Below are positions 22,437-33,340 of a stretch of DNA of 64,000 nucleotides, piece after piece (within the stretch, counting starts at the first letter, position 1; each line of letters starts with the position of its first letter). The stretch is from Neoarius graeffei (taxonomy: Eukaryota; Chordata; Actinopteri; Siluriformes; Ariidae). The position numbers and the translations under genes were made by a program. The notes below the pieces were generated by a model. The model was given only the letters and a program-made list of their open reading frames with translations. It searched no databases and was not told the origin of the DNA. The stretch lies in NCBI RefSeq assembly GCF_027579695.1, contig NC_083577.1, positions 62,799,241-62,863,240 of the forward strand, read 5' to 3'.

Positions 22437-24045
22437 GTGGTGCTTGAAAGTTTGTGAACCCTTTAGAATTTTCTATATTTCTGCATAAATATGACCTAAA
22501 ACATCATCAGATTTTCACACAAGTCCTAAAAGTAGATAAAGAGAACCCCGTTAAACAAATGAGACAAAAATATTATACTTGGTTATTTATTTATTGAGGA
22601 AAATGATCCAATATTGCATACCGTATATGTGAGTGGCAAAAGTATGTGAACCTTTGCTTTCAGTATCTGGTGTGACCCCCTTGTGCAGCAATAACTGCAA
22701 CTAAACGTTTGCGGTAACTGCTGATCAGTCCTGCACACCGGCTTGGAGGAATTTTAGCCCGTTCCTCCGTACAGAACAGCTTCAACTCTGGGATGTTGGT
22801 GGGTTTCCTCACATGAACTGCTCGCTTCAGGTCCTTCCACAACATTTCCATTGGATTAAGGTCAGGACTTTGACTTGGCCATTCCAAAACATTAGCTTTA
22901 TTCTTCTTTAACCATTCTTTGGTAGAACGACTTGTGTGCTTAGGGTCGTTGTCTTGCTGCATGACCCACCTTCTCTTGAGATTCAGTTCATGGACAGATG
23001 TCCTATTTTCCTTTAGAATTTGCTGGTATAATTCAGAATTCATTGTTCCATCAATGATGGCAAGCCGTCCTGGCCCAGATGCAGCAAAACAGGCCCAAAC
23101 CATGATACTACCACCACCATGTTTCACAGATGGGATAAGGTTCTTATGCTGGAATGCAGCGTTTTCCTTTCTCCAAACATAACGCTTCTCATTTAAACCA
23201 AAAAGTTCTATTTTGGTCTCATCCATCCACAAAACATTTTTCCAATAGCCTTCTGGCTTGTCCACGTGATCTTTAGCAAACTGCAGATGAACAGCAATGT
23301 TCTTTTTGGAGAGCAGTGGCTTTCTCCTTGCAACCCTGCCATACACACCATTGTTGTTCAGTGTTCTCCTGATGGTGGATTCATGAACATTAACATTAGC
23401 CAATGTGAGAGAGGCCTTCAGTTGCTTAGAAGTTACCCTGGGGTCTTTGTGACTTCGCCGACTATTACATGCCTTGCTCTTGGAGTGATCTTGGTTGATC
23501 CACCACTCCTGGGGAGGGTAACAATGGTCCTGAATTTCATCCATTTGTACACAATCTGTCTGACTGTGGATTGTTGGAGTCCAAACTCTTTAGAGATGGT
23601 TTTGTAACCTTTTCCAGCCTGATGAGCATCAACAACGCTATTTCTGAGGTCCTCAGAAATCTCCTTTGTTCGTGCCATGATACACTTCCACAAACATGTG
23701 TTGTGAAGATCAGACTTTGATAGATCCCTGTTCTTTAAATAAAACAGGGTGCCCACTCACACCTGATTGTTATCCCATTGATTGAAAACACCTGACTCTA
23801 ATTTCACCTTCAAATTAACTGCTAATCCTAGAGGTTCACATACTTTTGCCACTCACAGATATGTAATATTGGATAATTTTCCTCAATAAATAAATGACCA
23901 AGTATAATATTTTTGTCTCATTTGTTTAACTGGGTTCTCTTTATCTACTTTTAGGACTTGTGTGAAAATCTGATGATGTTTTAGGTCATATTTATGCAGA
24001 AATATAGAAAATTCTAAAGGGTTCACAAACTTTCAAGCACCACTG
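22435..24045 (-). mobile_element. Tc1-like transposon with long inverted repeats
   Basis: Termini CAGTGGTGCTTGAAAGTTTG and its inverse close the element; the inverted repeats run about 210 bp each. A TA follows the right end. The minus-strand transposase has one frameshift. The right terminus was later duplicated by a SINE insertion (see 24051). Confidence 0.93.
22660..23678 (-). pseudogene. Tc1-like DD34E transposase, frameshifted
   Basis: The product is a cut-and-paste transposase. It starts MARTKEISEDLRNSVVDAHQ with a paired helix-turn-helix region, and carries LWMDETKIE (first Asp), QQDNDPKHTS (second Asp) and SPDLNPMEMLW (Glu) with 34 residues between the last two. One frameshift near 23440-23460, between the DNA-binding and catalytic parts, breaks the ORF; the rest is open to the TAC-stop at 22660. 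Full length would be about 340 residues, normal for Tc1. Confidence 0.88.
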
Positions 24046-24050
24046 TATAT

Positions 24051-24423
24051 CTCATCTCATTATCTCTAGCCGCTTTATCCTGTTCTACAGGGTCGCAGGC
24101 AAGCTGAAGCCTATCCCAGCTGACTACGGGCGAAAGGCGGGGTACACCCTGGACAAGTCGCCAGGTCATCACAGGGCTGACACGTAGACACAGACAACCA
24201 TTCACACTCACATTCACACCTACGGTCAATTTAGAGTCATCAGTTAACCTAACCTGCATGTCTTTGGACTGTGGGGGAAACTGGAGCACCCGGAGGAAAC
24301 CCACGTGGACACGGGGAGAACATGCAAACTCCACACAGAAAGGCCCTCGTCGGCCACGGGGCTCGAACCCGGACCTTCTTGCTGTGAGGCGACAGCGCTA
24401 ACCACTACACCACCGTGCCGCCC
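24051..24423 (-). repeat. V-SINE inserted at Tc1 terminus
   Basis: A full-length antisense copy flanked by the 13-bp duplication CACCACTGTATAT (24038-24050, 24424-24436). The duplicated sequence is the end of the Tc1-like element, which therefore appears twice. Confidence 0.93.
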
Positions 24424-24469
24424 CACCACTGTATATATATAATGTAAATTGTAGGTGCTAAAGAAGGCA

Positions 24470-25527
24470 ACTGGACTTGCTTGAAATTCTTGAAGATGTT
24501 TCACCTCTCATCCGAAAGGCTTCTTCAGTTCTGTCTGACTGGTGGGGAGTTCCAGGTATTTATCCTCTAGTGGACCAAAAACAAACCTAAGGAGAGTTGT
24601 TGAGGTCACATGGGCCATTGTCCCTCTCAGTCATCCTGTAGGTGTTAGCACCTACAGTTTACGATGACCTGAATGACTGAGAACCTTCACAGACATACAC
24701 ACACAAATTGATTGTTATTCATCTCTCCTAGGTTGTCATTTCCAGGTTGTCAGATCAATTCAGGTCCTAACTGAATTGTCATGACCAGGGATTACCCCGT
24801 GTTGACTCACTTGGTTTGAATTGAAAAAAAAAAAAAGAAGTGTTGAACATTGGTAAAATAACCCAGGACCAACCCTGGTGTTTGGCATGAAAGAGGTATA
24901 ACAGTGAATTTACAGAGGTTTGCTGTACAGAGAGCGAGCAGGTAGTGATCACATGCTTTCAAAACAAAAACAGTGAACTGGGTTCTGGGAAGGGCGAGCC
25001 AGCCCCTTTCAGGACTTGAATTGTCGTAGCTGTTTACCAGGAGTTATTTCTCTAACAATGCAGAGTTCACACCTTGAATGCGTTGAAGACATAGATTCCC
25101 CACCCATGTCCCGCAGAGTGAGGCAGAAAGTGTGCAATTAAGAGCAGGAGGTAGTGAAAGCCCCCCTCCGGCTTTCGAACTCCTCTACCTCACTGTGTGT
25201 GTGTGTACTGTGCTCATGCTTTTAGCAAAATGCCACATGAATGAGTGATGGATGTGTAATTACTGCCTAAGGACAGCAACGCACGCATCAGACTAGAAAG
25301 CCTCTCAACGGCCTCTAAAAGGTGCATTTGAAGTCATATTGCCACACGTGTACATGTTTGAATGGGCTAAAACAATGGAATTTTCATTCATTCAATTTAG
25401 CAGCAAATGATAAGGTCACAGTTATTATAGGAAAGAAAGATGACGACATTCACATGAATTGTGTGGAAAAACAATAGATTTGGTACATGGTCTACTATAA
25501 TATTTACTTGGTGGTCTGACTTGAAAC
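24470..25527. repeat. retroelement-like tail, then unique sequence
   Basis: 24480-24720 (AAGATGTTTCACCTCTCATC, GAAAGGCTTCTTCAGTTC) resembles a widespread fish retroelement 3' region, possibly Penelope-like; the family is a guess. 24720-25527 shows no element or exon. Confidence 0.3.
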
Positions 25528-25529
25528 TA

Positions 25530-27150
25530 CAACCCCGATTCCGAAAAAGTTGGGACAACTTTTACAAACTTGTACAAAGTACAAATTGTAAATAAAAATG
25601 GAATGCAATAATTTACAAATCTCAAAAACTGATATTGTACTCACAAAAGAACATAGACAACATATCAAATGTCGAAAGTGAGACATTTTGAAATTTCATG
25701 CCAAATATTGGCTCATTTGAAATTTCATGACAGCAACACATCTCAAAAAAGTTGGGACAGGGGCAATAAGAGGCGGGAAAAGTTAAAGGTACAAAAAAGG
25801 AACAGCTGGAGGACCAAATTGCAACTCATTAGGTCAATTGGCAATAGGTCATTAACATGACTGGGTATAAAAAGAGCATCTTGGAGTGGCAGCGGCTCTC
25901 AGAAGTAAAGATGGGAAGAGGATCACCAATCCCCCTAATTCTGTGCCAACAAATAGTGGCGCAATATCAGAAAGGAGTTCAACAGTGTAAAATTGCAAAG
26001 AGTTTGAATATATCATCATCTACAGTGCATAATATCATCAAAAGATTCAGAGAATCTGGAAGAATCTCTGTGCGTAAGGGTCAAGGCCAGAAAACCATGC
26101 TGGGTGCCCGTGATCTTCGGGCCCTTAGACGGCACTGCATCACATACAGGCATGCTTCTGTATTGGAAATCACAAAATGGGCTCAGGAATATTTCCAGAG
26201 AACATTATCTGTGAACACAATTCAACATGCCATCCGCCATTGCCAGCTAAAACTCTATAGTTCAAAGAAGAAGCCGTATCTAAACATGATCCAGAAGCAC
26301 AGACGTCTTCTCTGGGCCAAGGCTCATTTAAAATGGACTGTGGCAAAGTGGAAAACTGTTCTGTGGTCAGACGAATCAAAATTTGAAGTTCTTTATGGAA
26401 ATCAGGGACGCCGTGTCATTCAGACTAAAGAGGAGAAGGACGACCCAAGTTGTTATCAGCGCTCAGTTCAGAAGCCTGCATCTCTGATGGTATGGGGTTG
26501 CATTAGTGCGTGTGGCATGGGCAGCTTACACATCTGGAAAGACACCATCAATGCCGAAAGGTATATCCAGATTCTAGAGCAACATATGCTCCCATCCAGA
26601 CGATGTCTCTTTCAGGGAATACCTTGCATTTTCCAACATGACAATGCCAAACCACATACTGCATCAATTACAGCATCATGGCTGCATAGAAGAAGGGTCC
26701 GGTTACTGAACTGGCCAGCCTGCAGTCCAGATCTTTCACCCATAGAAAACATTTGGCGCATCATAAAATGGAAGATACAACAAAAAAGACCTAAGACAGT
26801 TGAGCAACTAGAATCCTACATTAGACAAGAATGGGTTAACATTCCTATCCCTAAACTTGAGCAACTTGTCTCCTCAGTCCCCAGACGTTTACAGACTGTT
26901 GTAAAGAGAAAAGGGGATGTCTCACAGTGGGAAACATGGCCTTGTCCCAACTTTTTTGAGATGTGTTGTCATGAAATTTAAAATCACCTAATTTTTCTCT
27001 TTAAATGATACATTTTCTCAGTTTAAACATTTGATATGTCATCTATGTTCTATTCTGAATAAAACATGGAATTTTGAAACTTCCACATCATTGCATTCCG
27101 TTTTTATTTACAATTTGTACTCTGTCCCAACTTTTTTGGAATCGGGGTTG
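25530..27150 (+). mobile_element. complete Tc1-like transposon
   Basis: Termini CAACCCCGATTCCGAAAAAG and its inverse are flanked by TA on both sides (25528-25529, 27151-27152). Inner repeats of AAAAAGTTGGGACA recur at about 25745 and 26950 in inverted orientation, giving the IR/DR layout of the family. The transposase gene inside is uninterrupted. Confidence 0.94.
25911..26981 (+). CDS. Tc1-like DD34E transposase, intact ORF
   Basis: From the favoured start [16 protein letters not shown] the protein is 356 residues; an upstream in-frame ATG at 25857 would add 18. The N-terminal part has two helix-turn-helix units ([20 protein letters not shown] and a second near residue 90). The catalytic core shows [20 protein letters not shown] and [12 protein letters not shown] with exactly 34 residues between the second Asp and the Glu. 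The last residues ([14 protein letters not shown]) are encoded by the inner inverted repeat. The enzyme would cut and paste the surrounding element into TA sites (family knowledge). Activity cannot be judged from sequence alone. Confidence 0.92.
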   Translation: MGRGSPIPLILCQQIVAQYQKGVQQCKIAKSLNISSSTVHNIIKRFRESGRISVRKGQGQKTMLGARDLRALRRHCITYRHASVLEITKWAQEYFQRTLSVNTIQHAIRHCQLKLYSSKKKPYLNMIQKHRRLLWAKAHLKWTVAKWKTVLWSDESKFEVLYGNQGRRVIQTKEEKDDPSCYQRSVQKPASLMVWGCISACGMGSLHIWKDTINAERYIQILEQHMLPSRRCLFQGIPCIFQHDNAKPHTASITASWLHRRRVRLLNWPACSPDLSPIENIWRIIKWKIQQKRPKTVEQLESYIRQEWVNIPIPKLEQLVSSVPRRLQTVVKRKGDVSQWETWPCPNFFEMCCHEI

Positions 27151-27424
27151 TATATAGGACAGAGAAACAGCTGCATGGGTGGTTACAATTGTGACACTTA
27201 CCACCTTTCACAAATCCACCCCATTCACAAATCACATCTCAGAAATATCTAGTACTCCTACCCATGTGGCCTACCTTTAATGAGGTTTCAAAATAGTGGT
27301 TCTTCAGGTCCAGTTATGCACCTTAAATTATTTTTAAGCACTTTTTTTTTAAAGTAAAATCTTCTTCCACGTTTAATGTGATTTCTAGTAATAAACTCTT
27401 GTGAAAAACAAACAGAAAAGTTTT

Positions 27425-28240
27425 AAGGGGGGGGGGGGGGGGAATTCATGAAAAAAATCACAACAATATTGTTCCATAAGTGTGCACACCACTTAATGCT
27501 TTGCTAAAGCACCTTTTGGTTGTTATACAGCACTCAGTCTTTTTGGGTAAGAATCTACCAACCTAGCATATCTTAATTTGGCAGTTTTATTCTATTCTTC
27601 CTGCAAAAAAACAAACAAAACCAAAAACATAATGCTCCAGATCTATCAAATTGTGAGAGAGGAGATCTCCTGTACACAGCCCTCTTCAAGTCATTGCACA
27701 GGTTTTTGATAGGATTCAGAGATGGGCTCTGATCATCTTCTTCTGAAGCCATTTTGTTGAATTGGATTTGTGCTTTTGGTCATTATTATGCTAGAAAGTG
27801 AAAATGACATCTTCAGCTGTCTCACAGAAGCCTACAGGTTTGGTTCCAAAATAGGCTGGTATTTGGAGCTATCCATGATTCCCTCCATCTTGACTACAGC
27901 CCCAGCTGAAGAGAAGCCGCCCCATAGTATGATGCTGCCACCACCATGTCTAGGGGTATGGTGTTATTTGGGTGATAAACTGTCTTGTTTTTGTGCCAAA
28001 CGTTTTGTACCCATCTCCCAATCAATACCTTTTGACAGCAATCAGCAGTCAGATGAAACCAATAAGATTCATTGATGACCGGTGTATAATAATTACTTTT
28101 GAACATGAGTTTACATATGACTGGTTAATTCTCAGTTACGTGCCCCATTATAAAAGTGTGTGCACACTTATGCCTCCAGGTTATTGTAAGCTTTTTTTTT
28201 CCCCTCAATGTTTTATTTGGTTTTCACTTTGTGTCATATC
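27425..28240 (-). pseudogene. old Tc1-like remnant
   Basis: TGTGCACACC... near 27481 and its partner GTGTGCACACTTATG near 28156 look like decayed termini. GATGCTGCCACCACCATG at 27931 is the antisense of the common Tc1 HGGG-type coding stretch. No frame is left. A G-run starts at 27427. Confidence 0.5.
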
Positions 28241-28262
28241 CAGCTGTTTTGTGCACAGCATA

Positions 28263-28278
<16 letters not shown>

Positions 28279-28294
<16 letters not shown>

Positions 28295-28302
28295 GGGGGG
28301 GG
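28279..28302. repeat. poly-G tract after (GT)n
   Basis: About 24 consecutive G after a short GT tract. It is prone to sequencing error. Confidence 0.9.
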
Positions 28303-28854
28303 ACCTATATATTTTTTAATATAGCTGTTCCATCAGGCCAGGTGTCTTCAATTTTATCTACAAAGATCCAGTATGGCTGCACATTTTCGTTCCAGGTAAA
28401 TGGGAGTCTTGCCTGTTTACACTTGTTTAATCAAATGATCTCCAAAAGTCTACTGGGTGTAATTCCTGTTTGTGTGGCATGAAGACTAGCTGCCACAACA
28501 GCCCTGCATCAGACCCTCACAATCTCGCCTCTTGCGATTGGCATAGGCTTTTTCTTGCACAATCGTTATTTAGGTAGCTAACGAATTTTTTTACATGTGG
28601 AAAAAAAGATCTGACATGATTTACCTTGGTTTAATTTTTTTACATCACAAAATCCTGAAATGTTAGCAGGAGTGTGTAGAATTTTTATATCCACGGTACA
28701 TACTAAAGGTACAAAATATACCAACTTGATGGTACCACCTCAGCGAAGGAAAATTACAGTTTGATACCTTTATTTTGTAGCCCTTTTCACATACAAAACC
28801 TGTTAATATATCAGGTAAAAGCAAAATGGGATAGATAAATTTCATTCTCATTCA

Positions 28855-29210
28855 TCTCATTATCTCTAGCCGCTTTATCCTTCTACAGGGTCGCAGGCAA
28901 GCTGGAGCCCATCCCAGCTGACTACGGGCGAAAGGTGGGGTACACCCTGGACAAGTCGCCAGGTCATCACAGGGCTGACACATAGACACAGACAACCATT
29001 CACACCTACGGTCAATTTAGAGTCACCAGTTAACCTAACCTGCATGTCTTTGGACTGTGGGGGAAACCAGAGCACCCGGAGGAAACCCACGCGGACACGG
29101 GGAGAACATGCAAACTCCACACAGAAAGGCCCTCGCCGGCCCCGGGGCTCGAACCCAGGACCTTCTTGCTGTGAGGCGACAGCGCTAGCCACTACACCAC
29201 CGTGCCGCCC
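28855..29210 (-). repeat. V-SINE with target duplication
   Basis: A full-length antisense copy flanked by CATTCTCATTCA (28843-28854, 29211-29222). It lacks TG in the tail word CCTGTTCTAC, like the copy at 52329. Confidence 0.93.
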
Positions 29211-29745
29211 CATTCTCATTCAGTTTTCCATAATGGTAAAGTAATTAATGGGTGTTGTGTATTCCTACCTGACTGTATTTAATGAGGTGCTATGGAGTGC
29301 AAACCTCTGTGTGACATGTAAAATATGCGACAATGTTTTATTTCCTTCACAACTCATTAATCCAATGGTTTCAATTCCTACTGGAGCCATGGCAAAAGAT
29401 TATCATTAATGTTACTAAGTCACCAGGGCATAGATTATCATTTAGACTCTACCGTTTTGCTCCCATTCCCACACGATACCATTACAGTGATAAATAGTGA
29501 TAAACAGTTTTCAGTGCGAGCATGATTCTAGCAAATTTTGGTAATTTCTCTGCTCTTAATAAGGTTTATTATAAATAGGACTCTGGCCATTCAGGGTACT
29601 CAAACTCCTCTGATATAGACAGTCAGGACTTCTGAAATTTACAACAGCTGAAATCCATTACAGTTTTCTAAAAGGATGCCCTTCCTTTTCAGCAAGAACT
29701 GTAGCCTAACTAAATTTATAGCATGTTTCTGTAGCTACTTATTTG

Positions 29746-30647
29746 CTGGGCCGCGTTAACCCTTGCCGAGGCCCTGGGCAGACACACCCCTGAGGCCCCA
29801 CCCCCGCCTGTTGTCAACTGCGCTCAGCAAATTCACCCCCTCAGACGTGCCTGTCTAACTAGACACAGAAACTAAAATAATGACAGTGGCACAATTAGAA
29901 ATACTATTGAGCAATAAAACTTTATATCCATCATCACCTATTTAATCGAGAAAAAGCAATGGTGAAATAGGCAATTGCATGGTGAAAAAATCCATCAGAC
30001 ATCATGGTTAACAAGTCTGGTTAACTAAAGTTTAGCCTCAAGAAGCCTTTGAATGAGTGAGTCAATGAACAACATGTCAAGAACATAACCTAGGCCTACA
30101 ACAGTTTCTTTAGTATTCAGAACAAGAACATTCATTTGGTATATAACCGTTCGTTTTCATTTTGGAATCCAGGCAACTTTTAACTTTTGAAAACAAAGAG
30201 CGATAACAAAGAAAGAAAAATATCTTGCTTCTCAGGAATAAATCTCAAAATGTTAAGCTATGTGAAACATAGCCTTTCACACACGTAATGTCCCAAACAG
30301 CAGTGGCACACAGCTTTGCGCATTCAGTTTGACAGCATGGGTCAACTTACAAGGCCACTTTCCTACTTTTCTGGAAAGCAAAGTCATTAATTAAATCATT
30401 GAACTCAAGCTGGCGTAGCGTGTGAAGACATGGTGGACAGTGATCATATTGACAATGACGGGTGATTTATGCGACGGGACAAGGTGGGCTTCCTTACGGG
30501 TGGTGAAATGCATCAAAAATGTTATCAATATGATCAAAACTTCTGAAAATATCGTTTCATATTTTCCGATCTCGCTACCTCCGAGGCCCCCTAGTGGCCA
30601 AGGCCCTGGCAGCTGCCCATGAAGCCCATTAGGATAACGCGTCCTTG
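29746..30647. mobile_element. hAT-like non-autonomous element (902 bp)
   Basis: Termini CTGGGCCGCGTTAACC and (inverse) CAAGGACGCGTTATCC are imperfect inverted repeats. The flanks carry the 8-bp duplication CTTATTTG (29738-29745, 30648-30655). Subterminal GAGGCCC and GGCCCTGG words repeat at both ends. No coding remnant was recognised. Confidence 0.8.
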
Positions 30648-30655
30648 CTTATTTG

Positions 30656-32004
30656 TAGACCAGCCTTAGTATCTGTATGCATTTATACAAAGGTTTACTA
30701 AAGTAAAATTAGCAATACAATGGAAACACATTGTGCAATCAAAATAAATAGAAACAGACATCTTGAAATTTAAAACATTAAGTTTATTGATCACATTTTT
30801 TATTTGACTGAACTTCTGTACATGTACGGTACTGTGAGTAAAGGTGATCATTATATTTATCCTCTGCTCACAACAGAGGACTAGTCAGTAATTAATGAAA
30901 AATAAAGCATTACATTTTTAAAAAGTGAAATCTTAAAACCTCACCTGAAATATCAGCCAAGGAAATAATTACTGGATTTATTCAAAACCCGACACAATAC
31001 ATTCACTCCCATAAAATAAAATACATTCACTCAAAACCCACATTAATTCTGTCAACCATTCTTCTTGAGTATGAAGCGCAACAAAACATTTAATAGATTG
31101 GCTAATATTAAAATAAATAAAATTAAATTAAAAAAAAGATGATGGCCTTGCTGGCAATCTTGGTTTTGTTTATAATGGCATTGAGTTTACCATCACATCC
31201 AACAACTCTGAGTTTGTGCAATATTTTTTTGCATAGTAAATAAACGTTAGATGTTCTGTAGCTGACATGCACATGTATACTTCTGTAGCATAAAAGTTTC
31301 TTATTGGATTTGGGACTCCTTTATATAGTAATAAGTCAACTATTGTGAATGCATGCAGCAAAGCAATTGCACCCTACAGGCTTAGCAGAGAGAGCTAAAT
31401 GAAGTGCTACAAAATTGGTACAAGACCTAAGATTTAAGGTCCTAATGAAACATGTACGTGTTTGTGTGATTGCAAATTACCCCCAGGATGTCTATGAAGG
31501 TTTTCAGTCTTCCAAGGCACCACATTTTTTAGCACCAGTAAGTCAAAGTGACAGGACTTGCAGTGTAATTTTGAAGATGTTTTCGCTACTCATGATGGCT
31601 TTAGCAGTTTAGACCAACTAAATCAGTTCAGAAATGGATGAGTGATGAAACATCTTCAAGCTTGTACTGTACGTATGTGTCACTTTTAGACTTACTGTAA
31701 CTTGACAACTCCCCAGAATGGGATCTGGCAAAATGTCAGTGATTTTATTTTGTTTTTTCCCCCCTCTGGGTTTAATTGGAAGCGTCCTTCATGTCTAATC
31801 CTACATACTACAAGGGGAAAGGTGTTCACCCAAAAGCCTGCAAGTATTTCTTTGGCTTTAAATCACTGTCAAGCTCAAACTCAACAACTGCAAGTGGTAT
31901 GTTATTGGTTTATCCATTTTGATCCATTCAGTAATCCCTCACCTGATCTATATCTGTATAAAACACATCTTCATTTGAGAACATTTAAAACTATGGTTAT
32001 GCAG
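30656..32004. other. intergenic, nothing recognised
   Basis: A/T-rich sequence downstream of adam23. It could include the distal 3' UTR, but no conserved feature is visible. Confidence 0.35.
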
Positions 32005-32531
32005 CACCAGCCAAAAGTTTGGAGACACCTTCTAGTTCAATTATTTTTCTTTATTTTTATTAGAGACACTTAATGTCTTAAAGTAATGATGGAGGTCGTT
32101 TCTTTTTACTTAGCTGAGCACTTCTTGACATAATATGGATTACTACAGTTGTGGAATCGGGCTATTGACTATTTTTATTATTTACTGTTTGATCTCAAAC
32201 ACATTAAGGTGGCAAGAAATTGCACTAATTAACTTTTGACGAGGCACCTGTTAATTGAAAAGCATTCCTGGTGACTACCTCATGAAGCTGGTTAAGACAA
32301 TGCCAATAGTATGCAAAGCATCATCAAGGTAAATGCTGGCTATTTTGAAGAATCTAAAATATGAAACGTTTTGTTTTTAACATCTTTTTTTGTTTACCAC
32401 ATAATTCCATAGATGTTCCAGATGTTATTTCATAGTTTTGATGTCTTCAGTATTGTTCTACAATGTAGAAAATACAGAAAAAAAAAAAAACTATGAATGA
32501 GTAGGTGTGTCCAAACTTTTGACTGGTACTC
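32005..32531. mobile_element. Tc1-like MITE (internally deleted)
   Basis: The ends CACCAGCCAAAAGTTTGGAG and the inverse of TCCAAACTTTTGACTGGTAC match the termini of a common fish Tc1 family. The 0.5 kb interior has no transposase. Confidence 0.75.
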
Positions 32532-33185
32532 TATTTGTGTTGTCCATGAATGAGCAAAACTGGTTGTATGACTGTTTCAAACTATGCCTACAATACAATA
32601 TGGTCTATCAAAAGCAGAACATAACGCTGAAACAATCAATGTAAAATGATCTTAAAAGATCAGCACCTTAACTCATCCTCTGCCTGTGCAGCAGTCCAGT
32701 CCAGTCTACTCCATGTCTCTATGTGATATGTGTAATATGTTAAGGCCTATATGCAGCTGGGTTCAACTTGATGTAATAAACCACTGAGGAAGTCGCAGTC
32801 GGTGGCGATTTACAATTTGTCCCAGAGTAACTGCAACTCAGTGAGCAGAACTCACCCTTTCACACTGATATAGTACCAGAGCAATGGCATATTTGTTTTT
32901 CTATAGGTATGAAAGGGAATTTGATCCTTTCCCTTTCAGAGGGATTACTGCTCTATTCTGTCAAGTATCAGTAAGCATAGGTAGCCATGCAGCCCTTTGG
33001 CCAGGGTGTCGAATGAGCTGGTGCTCTGTGGCGTGTTGAGATGATGAAAGTGAGATTGATCGTTATGAAAAAGAGGCCTCGCAATGAAACCATCTCGGTG
33101 AGTTTGGGACTTGAAATAAGGCAGAGCCGAAAAGCTGCAGGTCTACGTAACTAATATGTGGTTTGTTATCTACTGAATATCATAT

Positions 33186-33191
33186 TTTATT
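33186..33191 (-). terminator. candidate adam23 poly(A) signal
   Basis: An AATAAA hexamer on the minus strand about 100 nt after the adam23 stop codon. The region is A/T-rich, and a longer 3' UTR with later signals is possible. Confidence 0.35.
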
Positions 33192-33294
33192 TTACATTAT
33201 ATTTTTATAACTAATGGCAGAAAGAGCAGCAAAAATCGTAGTCCAGCTGTAGATTACTTTAGAAGCTTTCGAGGAGCACCATCCATTTTCTTCA

Positions 33295-33340
33295 CTAGAT
33301 GGCGGATGCAGTTGGGTCGAACCTTCCCTTTTTCACATTT
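33295..33340 (-). CDS. adam23: adam23 terminal coding exon (cytoplasmic tail, stop)
   Basis: After acceptor ggcaag, 46 bp of coding sequence finish the phase 2 codon and add [14 protein letters not shown] before TAG. The NVKK.RFDPT stem is the ADAM23 tail; the last residues differ from the mammalian QQGPI ending. Sequence below 33295 is 3' UTR of unknown length. Confidence 0.93.

Noticed and set aside
23266-23607. Plus-strand open frame within the Tc1-like element
   Set aside because: It is antisense to the transposase and has no independent support.
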